The notes: generated by a model from the sequence alone, not told the origin. A stretch of DNA of 64,000 nt from Azospirillum rugosum (GCF_017876155.1 NZ_JAGINP010000024.1:1-64000); one strand, 5' to 3'; positions 15,701-23,098 are shown, numbered from the stretch's first letter. Program-made: numbers and translations.

Positions 15701-17641
15701 GCCCGCCGTGAAGCTGGGCGCCGTCGCCGTGCCGACGTTGCGGTAGAACACCGTGTTGCCGACGAGGTTGCCGATCAGCGCGTCGAGATCGCCGTCGCCA
15801 TCAAGGTCGGCGAAGGCCGGCGACACGAAGCTCCCAGCGTTGCCGAGGCCGAAGGGGTTGGTGCCGGCCAGCGTGAAGCTGGGCTGCGTCGCCGTGCCGA
15901 CGTTGCGGTAGAAGACCGTGTTGCCGGCGCTGTTGCCGATCAGCGCGTCGAGATCGCCGTCGCCGTCGATGTCCTCGAAGGTCGGCTTGGTGTAGCCGCC
16001 GGCGTTTCCGAGGCCGAAGGGGTTGGTGCCGGCCAACGTGAAGCTGGGCGCCGTCGCCGTGCCGACGTTGCGGTAGAAGACCGAGCTGCCGCCGCTGTTG
16101 CCGGCGATCATGTCGAGGTCGCCGTCGCCGTCGATGTCGACGAAGGTCGGCGCCTCGAACCCCCCGGCGTTGCCCAGCCCAAAGGGGTTGGTCGCCTCCA
16201 GGACGAAGTTCGGATCGCCCGCCACCTTGGCCCGCTGACCATTCAGCGCCCCCGCGGCGTTGCCCGCCACGTCGGCCGTCCGCGCGCCCGATCCCGGCGG
16301 CGTGTAGCCGACCAGTACGGTGTTGTAGATGCTGGATGCCCCGCCATCGAGAGCCAGCGTCACGGTCTTGCCGCCGACGGCGACCGTGCCGACGGTCCGT
16401 GCCGCGCCGTCCACCGTCACCGCGAAGGCCGAGGCCGCCGGCGCCGCCCCGTCCAGCGTTTCGGAATAGGTGAGGGTCAGCAGCGTGCCGTTCAGCACCG
16501 CCGACACCAGCGTCGGCGCGGCCTTGTCGATGGAAACCATCAGCGCCGTCGACGCGGTCGAGGTGCCGTTGGCGTCGCTCGCCTTGGCGGTCAGCGCGTG
16601 CGAGCCGTCGCTGAGCGACGCCGCGGTGATCGTCCACTTGCCCGAGCCGTCGGCCGTGGCCGTGCCGACCGCCGTCGCGCCGTCGTACAGCACCACCGTC
16701 GCCAGGGCCGCCGCCGTACCGGTGATCGTCGGCGTCGCCACGTTGGTCAGCGTGTCAGCCGTCGAACCGCTGTTGGAACCGTCCGTCAGCGCCAGCCCCG
16801 TGGGCACCGTCGGCGTTGGCAGCGCGTTGCTGTAAACGAGCGTCCTGCCGTCCTTGCCGCCGATCAGCGCCTCGAGCTTGCCATCACCGTCGATGTCCGC
16901 AAAACGCGGCACCGCGAAAGCCGAGGCGGAGCCCAGCCCGAAGGGGTTGGTGCCGGCCAGCGTGAAGCTGGGCGAGGTTGCGCTCCCCACGTTGCGGTAG
17001 AAGAGCGTGTTGCCATCCCTGTTCCCGATCAGCGCATCGCGGTCACCATCGCCGTCGATGTCCACGAAGGTCGGATTCGAGTTGCTGCCGACGTTGCCGA
17101 GGCCGTAGGGGTTGGTGCCGACCAGCGTGAAGCTCGGCGCCGTCGTCGTGCCGACGTTGCGGTAGATGAGGATGTCGCCGGCCGAGTTGCCGGATGCCAC
17201 GTCGAAGTCGCCGTCGCCGTCGATGTCCACGAAGGTCGGCGCGACATAGGTCCCGGCATTGGCGAAGCCGAATGGGTAGCTGCTGACCTCCGTGAAGCTC
17301 GGCGAGGTCGCGGTCCCGTCGTTGCGGTAGAAGCGCGGGCTGCCGTGGCTGTTGCCGATCACCAGATCGAGATCGCCGTCGCCGTCGATGTCCACGACCG
17401 CCGGCGATGCGTTCCATCCGACGTCGCCGAGGCCGAAGGAATTGGTGCCGATCATCGAGAAGCTGGGCGACGTCGTGGTCCCCACGTTCCGGTACAGGAT
17501 CGTGTTGCCGACACCGATGCCGATCAGGGCGTCGAGGTCGCCGTCGCCGTCGATGTCCACGAGAACCGGGGCCGCGTAGTTCGGAACGCCGCCCAAGCCG
17601 AAGGGGTTGGTTCCCGCAAGGGTGTAGTTCGGATCGGTCAT
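9749..17641 (-). CDS. Giant RTX protein with VCBS/FG-GAP, Ig-like and calcium-binding nonapeptide repeats
   Basis: The 2630-residue protein is built almost wholly of repeats. Residues about 1-275 have five VCBS/FG-GAP blocks (VDIDGDGDLD, period about 52). Then come an Ig-like and a SwmB-like domain (about 280-470), five more VCBS blocks (about 475-745), a cadherin-like segment starting NTAPVLDAG, six Ig-like modules of about 110 residues each carrying DFSQFGGGTAV, a second NTAPVLDAG segment, more Ig-like domains, 22 consecutive GGxGxDxxx nonapeptides (about 2367-2564) and a C-terminal tail ending VVAGWFG. There is no N-terminal signal peptide; RTX repeats with a C-terminal signal indicate type I secretion. 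No type I exporter is in the window. A surface or matrix adhesin is the likely role. It is translationally coupled to the gene upstream. Confidence 0.9.
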   Translation of the reverse strand: MTDPNYTLAGTNPFGLGGVPNYAAPVLVDIDGDGDLDALIGIGVGNTILYRNVGTTTSPSFSMIGTNSFGLGDVGWNASPAVVDIDGDGDLDLVIGNSHGSPRFYRNDGTATSPSFTEVSSYPFGFANAGTYVAPTFVDIDGDGDFDVASGNSAGDILIYRNVGTTTAPSFTLVGTNPYGLGNVGSNSNPTFVDIDGDGDRDALIGNRDGNTLFYRNVGSATSPSFTLAGTNPFGLGSASAFAVPRFADIDGDGKLEALIGGKDGRTLVYSNALPTPTVPTGLALTDGSNSGSTADTLTNVATPTITGTAAALATVVLYDGATAVGTATADGSGKWTITAASLSDGSHALTAKASDANGTSTASTALMVSIDKAAPTLVSAVLNGTLLTLTYSETLDGAAPAASAFAVTVDGAARTVGTVAVGGKTVTLALDGGASSIYNTVLVGYTPPGSGARTADVAGNAAGALNGQRAKVAGDPNFVLEATNPFGLGNAGGFEAPTFVDIDGDGDLDMIAGNSGGSSVFYRNVGTATAPSFTLAGTNPFGLGNAGGYTKPTFEDIDGDGDLDALIGNSAGNTVFYRNVGTATQPSFTLAGTNPFGLGNAGSFVSPAFADLDGDGDLDALIGNLVGNTVFYRNVGTATAPSFTAGGTNVFGLTLPMTYAAPTFVDIDGDGDLDVVIGGKFNSFAVYRNVGTTAAPSFTLVGTNPFGLTGAPTFVAPSLVDIDGDGDLDLLAGFQAGNTVLYRNAPPNTAPVLDAGKAPALASEPATNTNNPIGAVGTLVSDLVGLGSGIANVTDPDGGAVTGIAITGTDSSHGILWYTTNGGTTWGTVNGGTTVTGMTSLLLKADANTRLYFQVTDSAFAGTIASAFTFRAWDQTSGTAGSKVNTTNGGTTAFSAATDTASITVTPVGPRVTDARISISGGTGIGGAYKIGDTVTATWDNSYDGDNNTDPISGVTIDFSQFGGGTAVTASSDANGVWTAKHVVAAGGIDATNRNVSVSATSGSTTTTADSSNATVDTIAPRLTLGNMAGQGTATGTGSTLRIGDTVTAVWDNSLSGDNNSDTISGVTADFSQFGGGTAVAMTNAGGVWRQTYVITAGSIDAANRNVAITVTDNAGNSATLTDTANHKVDNVAPTVTDANVSISGATGTGGAYKIGDTVTATWNNTGSGDNNADSIASVTVNFSQFGGGTAVTATNNSGTWTATYVITAGSIDATNRNVSIKATDNAGNSTTTADSTNATVDNVAPLLTLGNVAGQGTATGTGNTLRIGDTVTAVWDNSASGDNNPDTISGVTADFSQFGGGTAVAMTNSGGVWRQTYVITAGSIDAANRNVAITVTDDAGNSATITDTANHKVDNVAPTVTAGAIGISGGTGPGGVYKTGDTVTATWDNSVGGDNNTDSIGGVTVDFSQFGGGTAVAATSNGSGVWTAKYVVAAGGIDAANRNVSVKATDNAGNATTTAGTGNAAVDNVAPTLTDASIAASGGAGGAVKAGDTVTVTWNSGVGGDNNSDAISAVTVDFSQFGGGTAVAATNAGGVWTATYTIAAGTALGSNRNVSVTATDDAGNSRTTADTSNLTIANTAPVLDAGKSPTLAPGLSTSTGVPGGAVGTLVSDLVGLGGGIGNVTDIDGGAVTGIAITATDTAHGTWWYSTDGGANWAAVGAVSDGSALLLKADANTRLYLQLPDSTFTGTIASALTFRAWDQTSGTAGNKVNTATNGGTTAFSAATDTASISITPGAPVGVPTLAAASDSGVSASDRLTNATAITLTGSGVAANSTVRLYTGTTLVATAAADGTGTYQFTDADVSGLTGATSFTVRQVAAGIESADSAPVTITFDRDRPTLSITTLSGDDRLNGTEAGSALLITGTSTAEVGQTVTVGLNGQTYTGTVVTGGGWSVTVDAAALGGLGNQPYTVTADLADAAGNAATQATRTLTVDKVTPEVAITSAALSNRAAPVLAGTAKANSAVTVIVAGATYATGADGNGGWSVDLATATPTAGSLGLNRNGANAVSVTARDAAGNSSAPATQTLVLDTTAPTATVRFEDDSIDALEQRNGSFVITDGEAGVTYAWTLTSSGGGQVTGSGQLGAGTTRVGGLDLSGLGDGTLTVTLSLTDPAGNSAAPLSATTRKLTATVDKPAPIAPLAAQTVDGATVNGAVTVGADGGRTTTVSIAAPAAGRQEDASTPNADLADVPVVREQVVDAQTGTVSTVTTLTVSVSTGVAATAAGSAERHTAADSAAGLIGAIEARTGAGSASRTGLTSGGTGFLAALSGQAQLLVRAIDFSTPNGAAGPAVQTRVTGAGLGGTGQASATPTAVVLNTSGVAAPMTIQLDDVQFAAVIGDATLVGGEGEQVVYGDAGRQWLYLGAGDDALHGGAGDDTVASAGGNDTLFGDDGNDVVMGGEGDDWALGGAGDDLIGGGTGNDRGFGGTGNDILFGEAGDDTLTGEAGNDTVVGGAGNDLLFGEEGADFLVGEAGNDTLNAGAGNDTALGGDGSDLIGLGDGYDLASGEAGNDTVLGEAGNDTLFGGLGDDLLSGGAGDDLLFADGGADTLWGGAGRDVFALGRSSGGTVVADFRAGEDRLAFTDPGIDLGAVIRSARVEGGNTTLDIGNGGRITIVGQTGVVAGWFG
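9950..10545 (-). repeat. 22 tandem RTX nonapeptide repeats (27-bp coding repeat)
   Basis: The units encode GGAGNDTLF-like nonapeptides without interruption. They form the parallel beta-roll that binds calcium outside the cell. At the DNA level the period is 27 bp, imperfect. Confidence 0.9.
12900..14915 (-). repeat. Six tandem Ig-like coding repeats (about 335 bp each)
   Basis: Six Ig-like modules follow each other, each with DTVTATW-type and DFSQFGGGTAV strands. They alternate in subtype, and modules two apart are almost identical: the CCACCTTGTGGTTGGCGGTG block starts at 13576 and again at 14251, a period of 675 bp. This points to recent duplication or gene conversion of a two-module unit. 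Confidence 0.85.
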
Positions 17642-18816
17642 GATTGGTCGGCTCCCGCTCGATCGGCGTTCTTGAGGGCGTCGTCGTTGGTGGTCGGTTC
17701 GGGCTTGGCGGCCCCGGCAATCGGCTTCAGCGCTTCAGGCCGGCGGACGCCGGGAAGCACGGCCACGTCGTAGAGTTCGTCGATGGTGTGATGGATGGTC
17801 AGCGCGTGGGCCAGCGTGCCGGTGGTGGTGTCCACCACGACGAAGCCGCAGCGCGGGCCGACGCCCTTGGCCGCCAGACGGTCGTCGAGCGGCAGGCCGG
17901 CGAAGGTGCTGTTGCCCCGGCGTGGCCGCGACAACCCGATCACCGCCCATTTGCCGAGGAAGGCCAAGCCGCGCGCGTAGCCCGGACAGAAGCAGACCGG
18001 CTCGAACCGGCCGCTGCCGCGGTCGACCGTCCCCAGCTCGCCCGTTCCGGAATTCAGCAGCCACAGCCGCCCGTCGTGCAGGCGCGGCGAATGGGGCATC
18101 GACAGCCCGGCGCAGACCGTCTCGCCGGACGCCACGTCGATCACCAGCCCGCCGGACAGCCGGTGTTCGCGCCAGCCTTCCATCACGTCGGCGCGGCCGA
18201 AGGCCGTGACGTAGGCCGGGCGCCCGTCGGTTCCCATGGCGAGGCCGTTCAGGTGGCAGCGGTCCTCCGCCTTCAGCTCCGAGATGAAGGGAGGGCGCCA
18301 GACCGGGTCGAAGCCGCCGTCGGGGCGGGGCAGGGCGAGGCAGCTGTGGGCCGTGTTGACGAACAGCGGCCGGCCGTCGCCGTCGACGGCGATGTCGTGG
18401 ATGTCCACGTCGCCGGTGGCGAAGCATTGGCGCGGTTCATAGACGCGGTCGGATCCGTTGGGCGCGCAGGTTCCCGCGGGCAGGGCGTTGTCGAAGCGCC
18501 ACAGATGCGCCTCTCCGCCGACCCACAGCGTCTGGCCGTCGCTCCACAACCCTTGGCAGCGGGGGATTTGCCGCACCTGGGCGCGCAGGCGGTTGCCGGC
18601 CCCCAGCCCCAGAAGGAACAGGCGCCCGGACTGGTAGGTCGTGAAGGCGACCGCGCCGCCTTCGCCGGCAAACCAGTCCAGCAGCCGCGGGCTGCCATCG
18701 ATCATGGGCTGTATTTGTAGATGCGAGTTCGCCGAATGGTCCGCAAAACCGCGCCCTTGCCGCTCAGCACGTCGAAAACTGTCCGAATCATTCTCGTCCA
18801 TAACCAAATTCGACAC
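17638..18816 (-). CDS. TIGR03032 (DUF4915) family protein
   Basis: The 392-residue product matches the TIGR03032 pattern: RLLDWFAGEGGAVAFTTYQS near residue 45, then SGRLFLLGLG, LWVGGEAHLWRF, and repeated beta-propeller-like blades ending in TIDELYDVAVLPG. Function of the family is unknown; members are often found beside large calcium-binding surface proteins and TPR glycosyltransferases, as here. No signal peptide is visible. ATG at 18816 is used; ATG 18801 is an alternative. Its stop overlaps the start of the giant RTX gene by ATGA (17638-17641), so the two are translationally coupled and presumably act together. The first codons lie at the edge of an AT-rich divergent promoter region. Confidence 0.85.
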   Translation of the reverse strand: MSNLVMDENDSDSFRRAERQGRGFADHSANSHLQIQPMIDGSPRLLDWFAGEGGAVAFTTYQSGRLFLLGLGAGNRLRAQVRQIPRCQGLWSDGQTLWVGGEAHLWRFDNALPAGTCAPNGSDRVYEPRQCFATGDVDIHDIAVDGDGRPLFVNTAHSCLALPRPDGGFDPVWRPPFISELKAEDRCHLNGLAMGTDGRPAYVTAFGRADVMEGWREHRLSGGLVIDVASGETVCAGLSMPHSPRLHDGRLWLLNSGTGELGTVDRGSGRFEPVCFCPGYARGLAFLGKWAVIGLSRPRRGNSTFAGLPLDDRLAAKGVGPRCGFVVVDTTTGTLAHALTIHHTIDELYDVAVLPGVRRPEALKPIAGAAKPEPTTNDDALKNADRAGADQS

Positions 18817-19108
18817 ACCAGCCGACCCATTTCGTCATATAATCTGTGGTAGTCCGAATGGGGAAAATTGGACAGCGATCATTTTCGACAATTTGCAACA
18901 GCGGATTTTGTCTTGTGTTGATTGACAGTATTGCGTGCTGGTGGTGGCCAAGTCGGGCTGTAATGATGATTAATTGGTAGTATTACTGAGGTGATTTATC
19001 TCGTTTCTGGAAATTTCCGTGGGTGAGGTTGGCGTGGTGCGACCTAACGTTGCCGGCGGATCGGCGCGGGCATATCTTGGAACCACTTCCACGGAAGAGG
19101 ATGACGCT
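18817..19108. promoter_or_regulatory. AT-rich divergent intergenic region
   Basis: About 200 bp (18817-19018) drop sharply in G+C relative to the surrounding DNA and separate the minus-strand TIGR03032-RTX operon from the plus-strand TPR-glycosyltransferase gene. TTGACA occurs at 18922-18927 and TATAAT at 18838-18843, but they are not arranged as a pair, so I do not assign exact promoters. The region must hold the promoters for both directions. Confidence 0.6.
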
Positions 19109-19114
19109 TTGCGG

Positions 19115-20998
19115 ATGGCACAGCACGGCGGGACAGGTCTCGGTCCCGATGGCCGCGACGGTCGGGCATCGGAGGCGGAACGGCTGCTCCGCGCCGTTCT
19201 GGCCGCCGACGCCGGCAACGAGGACGCCTGGCTGCGCCTCGGCGGCCTCGCGCTGAGCGACGGGCGCTGCCGCATGGCGGCGCGCTGCTTCGCCCGCGTC
19301 ATGCTGTTGGCTCCCCATCGGGCGCAGGCGATGCACAATCTGGCCGAGGCGTTGCGCGTGGCCGGGCGGAAGCGGCAGGCGGCTATCGCCTACACGCGCG
19401 CGTTGCGGTTGCGCCCGGACTATCCCAAGGCCCTGGCCGCCTTCGGCCTGATGCTGAAGGAGGGCGGCTCGGGCCGCGACGCGCGGCGCCTCGTCGCGCG
19501 GTCCCTGGTGGCCGACCCCGCCTATTCCGCCGGCTGGCGCAATCTCGGGGCGTTGGTGCAGGAGCGCAACCAGCCGGATGTGGTGGCGCGGCTGCTGCGC
19601 CGCGCCGCGCTGTCCGCCCCCGATGATGCCGCCACGCTGGCCGCCTACGGCGTCGCCCTGTGCGAGGTCAAGGACACCGGCCTCGCCCTGGCCGCGCTGC
19701 GCCGGGCCGCGGCCTTGGCACCCGACGCGACCAGCGTCCAGGGGAACCTCGCGTTCGGCCTGATGCACGCCGGGGACACCGAGGGATCGCTGAGGGCGAC
19801 GCGGCGGCTCCGTCGCCTTGACCCGATGGCGCCGGAGGCCGACGCCCAGGAGTCCCTGACCTGGATGATGAAGGGCGATTTCGAGCGCGCCGCCGGCTTC
19901 GTCAAGCGCGCGCTCGCCCTCGCGCCCGGCCATGCCGGCACCCTGGTCAACGCGGCGCTGGCCTTCCACAGCCTCGGCGGTGCCCAGGGCAGCGTCCGAT
20001 GGAACAAGCGGGCCCTGCGCCTGGACGCCGCGAGTCCCGTTGCCCGCTTCAACCTGTCGCTGGCGCTGCTGCAGAAGGGGGACTTCGCCCGCGGCTGGGC
20101 GCTGTACGAGGCCCGCTGGGCGATGTGGGGCTCAGCCTTTCCCCGGCACGCCCCGGCCTGGGACGGCAGCCCCCTGAACGGGCGCAGCATCCTGCTGGTG
20201 GCGGAGCAGGGGCACGGCGACACGCTGCATTTCGTGCGCTACGCCGAGCTGCTCGCCGCGCAGGGTGGGCGCGTCGTGCTGCTCGTCCAGCCGCTGCTGA
20301 AGCGCCTGCTTCGCAACACGCCCGGGGTGACCGCCGTCTACGGCTTCGGCGAGGAGCCGCCGGCCTGCGACGTCTGCGCGCCGATGCTGAGCGTCCCCCG
20401 TCTGGTCGGCACCCGCTTGGAGACCATTCCGGCCAACATTCCTTACCTGCGCGCGGAGGAGGGGGACGGCCGCGCGTGGCGGGACCGGCTGGCCGGCGAA
20501 CGGCGGCTGAAGGTCGGGCTGGTGTGGGCGGGGGAACCGCGCAAGGACGACGTCAAGGCCAACTCCGTCGACCGGCGGCGCAGCCTGACCCTGTCGGCCC
20601 TGGCCCCCTTGGCCGCCATTCCCGGCGTCGCCTTCTACAGCCTCCAGATCGGGGAGGCGGGCGCGCAGGCCGGGGCACCGCCGCCCGGCATGGCGCTGAC
20701 CGACTGGACCGGCGACATCCGCGATTTCGCCGACACCGCGGCGTTCATCGAACAGCTCGACCTCGTCGTCACCGTGGACACCTCGGTCTGCCATCTGGCG
20801 GGGGGCCTGGGGAAGCCGGTCTGGGTGCTGTCGCGGTTCGACGCCTGCTGGCGCTGGCTGGGCCACCGGGAGGACAGCCCCTGGTACCCGACCATGCGCC
20901 TGTTCCACCAGGACGAACCCGGCGCCTGGGACGCGCCGATCGCCCGCCTGACGTCGCAGCTGAAGGAGTACGCCGCCGTCCGCGACAGCCAACCGTGA
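19115..20998 (+). CDS. TPR-repeat protein with C-terminal glycosyltransferase-9-like domain
   Basis: The N-terminal half (to about residue 330) is TPR units of 34 residues (LLRAVLAADAGNEDAWLRLG, LAEALRVAGRKRQAAIAYTR and so on). The C-terminal half has a GT-B-like domain: LLVAEQGHGDTLHFVRYAEL, the VDTSVCHLAGGLGKPVWVL block and LGHREDSPWYP. Such proteins are predicted O-glycosyltransferases or glycan-handling enzymes in the cytosol. The frame is open from GTG 19019, but GC3 is low before about 19110. TTG 19109 has GAAGAGG 8 bp upstream, so the true start may be 19109 rather than ATG 19115. Divergent from the RTX operon, it may modify that protein (inference). Confidence 0.85.
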   Translation: MAQHGGTGLGPDGRDGRASEAERLLRAVLAADAGNEDAWLRLGGLALSDGRCRMAARCFARVMLLAPHRAQAMHNLAEALRVAGRKRQAAIAYTRALRLRPDYPKALAAFGLMLKEGGSGRDARRLVARSLVADPAYSAGWRNLGALVQERNQPDVVARLLRRAALSAPDDAATLAAYGVALCEVKDTGLALAALRRAAALAPDATSVQGNLAFGLMHAGDTEGSLRATRRLRRLDPMAPEADAQESLTWMMKGDFERAAGFVKRALALAPGHAGTLVNAALAFHSLGGAQGSVRWNKRALRLDAASPVARFNLSLALLQKGDFARGWALYEARWAMWGSAFPRHAPAWDGSPLNGRSILLVAEQGHGDTLHFVRYAELLAAQGGRVVLLVQPLLKRLLRNTPGVTAVYGFGEEPPACDVCAPMLSVPRLVGTRLETIPANIPYLRAEEGDGRAWRDRLAGERRLKVGLVWAGEPRKDDVKANSVDRRRSLTLSALAPLAAIPGVAFYSLQIGEAGAQAGAPPPGMALTDWTGDIRDFADTAAFIEQLDLVVTVDTSVCHLAGGLGKPVWVLSRFDACWRWLGHREDSPWYPTMRLFHQDEPGAWDAPIARLTSQLKEYAAVRDSQP

Positions 20999-21163
20999 GC
21001 GGGGCGTTGACGATGGCGCGGTGACAGGGCAGGGCAAGGCGCGGTCCCGACCCCCGAAGCCGGTAAGCCATTGCACGTTTGCAACGCTTGTACGTTGGGG
21101 GCGGGTCTACCTCGGAATCGGCTATAATTCCCATAAGGTTTGTTATGGAAAATATGCCAGAAG

Positions 21164-21196
21164 AAAAAACCGCGGAAGGTTGTTGCCCTTCCGCGG
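21164..21196 (-). terminator. Rho-independent terminator of the small lipoprotein gene
   Basis: On the minus strand a perfect 10-bp stem CCGCGGAAGG / CCTTCCGCGG with a 7-nt loop is followed directly by six T residues. It lies 16 bp after the stop codon at 21213. It is the clearest intrinsic terminator in the window. Confidence 0.9.
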
Positions 21197-21212
21197 GTCG
21201 CATGGGTCCCGA

Positions 21213-21395
21213 TCAGTGGTCGAGCGCGGTGCCGACCGCCGCACCGCCGAGGCCGCCAATCACGGCGCCCCGTTTCCCACCGAGCGCATAACCGCCGGCC
21301 GCTCCGCCGGCACCGCCGAGGACCGTACCAGTGTTGCAAGCGGCCAACGTCGTAACGACGATAAGCGCGGTCGCGATCAGACGCAGACGCTTCAT
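21213..21395 (-). CDS. Small glycine-zipper lipoprotein (OsmB/YMGG-like)
   Basis: The 60-residue product has a lipoprotein signal (MKRLRLIATALIVVTTLAAC, lipobox LAAC with Cys20) followed by a glycine-zipper segment (GTVLGGAGGAAGGYALGG, GAVIGGLGGAAVG). The mature lipoprotein of about 40 residues should sit in the outer or inner membrane; OsmB-like proteins of this type are stress-related in enterics, but the role here is unknown. ATG 21395 is preferred over an upstream in-frame start at 21434 because GGAGAGAG lies before it and the signal sequence begins there. A strong terminator follows, so it is a single-gene transcript. Confidence 0.85.
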   Translation of the reverse strand: MKRLRLIATALIVVTTLAACNTGTVLGGAGGAAGGYALGGKRGAVIGGLGGAAVGTALDH

Positions 21396-21491
21396 GATCT
21401 GATCTCTCTCCGTGGTTGACTGTTGGCCTATCAACAGGCTGGTTGGGCGAGGGTTCCTCGCCCTTCTCTTTCCAGCTCCGGCGGATGGACT

Positions 21492-21914
21492 TCAGACACC
21501 GGGATGCCGCGACGACGCCCCTTCGGTTTCCCGGCTGCACAACAACCGGATCTCGGCCTCGATCCGCTGAACGTCGAGCGGCGTGAGCGGCCCGACCGTC
21601 GTGGCGAAGGTGCCATGCGGCGCGGTCGGCTGGCGCCAGCGGCCGAACCAGCGTCCGTCCTCCGTGCGCCACGCCGTGTCGAGCCCTTGGCAGAAGCCAT
21701 CGCCATCCGCGGTGAAGCGGACGAACCGGCCGCCGCCGTCCCGCCCGACGGTGAAGTGATAGGGGGTGACGTGATCGGCCGGAAGCGGGTCAGCCACGAT
21801 CGGGTCCGCCACGATCGGAACGAGGTACTGGTCGTACGACAGCGGCTCGATGGAACTCTGGAACACCTCCGTGATGGCGCTGAGCGCCGTGTCGTTGGCC
21901 AAGGTCGTCGTCAC
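21492..21914 (-). CDS. Hypothetical protein, unknown family
   Basis: The 140-residue product starts at GTG (MTTTLANDTALSAITEVFQS). It has a central PYHFTVGRDGGGRFVRFTADGDG segment and RWFGRW, suggesting a small beta-rich soluble domain. No signal peptide, membrane segment or known motif is visible. GC3 is high and the frame is well kept, so it is probably real. It starts 50 bp after the AMACR-like gene on the same strand and may be co-transcribed. I do not recognise the family. Confidence 0.55.
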   Translation of the reverse strand: MTTTLANDTALSAITEVFQSSIEPLSYDQYLVPIVADPIVADPLPADHVTPYHFTVGRDGGGRFVRFTADGDGFCQGLDTAWRTEDGRWFGRWRQPTAPHGTFATTVGPLTPLDVQRIEAEIRLLCSRETEGASSRHPGV

Positions 21915-21964
21915 AATCGTTCCCGTCCGTTGACACAGCGATGGCCATCACGGCCGCCCCGTGG

Positions 21965-23098
21965 TCATCCTCTCGCCTCCGGGTTTGTCTGGTCAAGAAG
22001 GCCGTTTGCTTCGCCCAACGCCGGGTACCCGACATCGGCCTTGTCCCCCCGCAGGCCGGCCGCTATGGGCGTGGGAACCGCCGGCACGGTTCGCCCGTCC
22101 ACGACGAGGCCGCGCGCGAAGAGGTCGCGCGCCGCGACGTGGTCGTCCGCCATGGCTTCCTGCATGGTGCTGACGATGGAACAGCACACGTCCTTCCCGG
22201 CGAAGGCGGCGCGCCAATGGTCGGCGTCGCGGCTTGCCATGGCCGCGGCCACCGCCTGGATCGTGGCGGCCGGGTCTCTCGCATCGTCCCGAAGATCGTC
22301 CGGCAGGCCGATGATGGTGCAGAAGTTTTCCCAGAACTTGTCTTCCAGCGGGGCCGCGGCGACGAAGCGCCCATCGGCCGTCCGGTAGAGCTGGTAACGC
22401 GGCGACCCGCCCGTCAGCAGTTCGCCGCCGGGGCGAGGCCCCTGCCCGCCGGCGACCGCGATGCCCAAGGCCCAATACTGGAAGGCGAACAGGTTCTCGG
22501 CCATCGCGATGTCGAGGTGGCAGCCCCTTCCGGTGCGGTTGCGCTGGAGAAGGGCGAGGAGAATGTTGACCACCGCCGGATAGGCACCGCCGCCGATGTC
22601 CCCGACCTGCACGGCCGGCAGCACCGGCGCCCCATCGGCGCCGGCGGCGAGCGACAGCATACCGGAATCAGCGACGAAATTGAGGTCGTGCCCCGCGGCG
22701 GCCGCCTTGGGTCCCGTTTGCCCGTAGCCGGTGATCGAGCAGTAGATCAGGCCCGGGTTGATGGCGGACAGCGCCTGGTAACCCAGCCCGAACCGGTCCA
22801 TGACCCCCGGCCGATACTGCTCGACCAGCACGTCGGCGGTGCGCAGCAGGGGCATGAGGCGGTCCACGGCGTCGGGCGCCTTCAGATCCAGGGTGATGCT
22901 GCGCTTGCCGCGGTTGAGGAGAGCGAAGCCGATGCCGTCCGGGCCGGCCTTCGGCTCGTAGCCGCGCATCTCGTCACCACGGCCGGGGCGCTCGACCTTG
23001 ATCACGTCAGCGCCGGCGTCGACCAGCAGCAAAGTCGCCAGCGGACCCGGCACCAATGTGCTGAAATCAAGCACGCGCACTCCTTCAAGCGGGCGCAT
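21965..23098 (-). CDS. CaiB/BaiF family protein, alpha-methylacyl-CoA racemase-like
   Basis: The 377-residue product begins RPLEGVRVLDFSTLVPGPLA, the class III CoA-transferase fold. Three residues align with the catalytic set of alpha-methylacyl-CoA racemase (His126, Asp156, Glu241 in the mycobacterial enzyme): His137 in GHDLN, Asp167 in QVGDIGGG and Glu252 in PLEDKFWENF, with the same spacing (30 and 85). This favours epimerisation of 2-methylacyl-CoA over CoA transfer. No other fatty-acid genes are adjacent. The plus-strand gene on the other side of the gap is unrelated, so this is likely a monocistronic or two-gene unit with the hypothetical downstream. Confidence 0.85.
   Translation of the reverse strand: MRPLEGVRVLDFSTLVPGPLATLLLVDAGADVIKVERPGRGDEMRGYEPKAGPDGIGFALLNRGKRSITLDLKAPDAVDRLMPLLRTADVLVEQYRPGVMDRFGLGYQALSAINPGLIYCSITGYGQTGPKAAAAGHDLNFVADSGMLSLAAGADGAPVLPAVQVGDIGGGAYPAVVNILLALLQRNRTGRGCHLDIAMAENLFAFQYWALGIAVAGGQGPRPGGELLTGGSPRYQLYRTADGRFVAAAPLEDKFWENFCTIIGLPDDLRDDARDPAATIQAVAAAMASRDADHWRAAFAGKDVCCSIVSTMQEAMADDHVAARDLFARGLVVDGRTVPAVPTPIAAGLRGDKADVGYPALGEANGLLDQTNPEARG

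Noticed and set aside
9635..17773. Two very long plus-strand open frames (9635-13804 and 14258-17773) opposite the RTX gene
   Set aside because: They are low-complexity Ala/Gly/Val/Arg-rich antisense products of a GC-rich repetitive gene. The minus strand has coherent VCBS, Ig-like and RTX domains.
18838..18927. TTGACA (18922) and TATAAT (18838) as one promoter
   Set aside because: Their order and distance do not fit a sigma-70 promoter on either strand.
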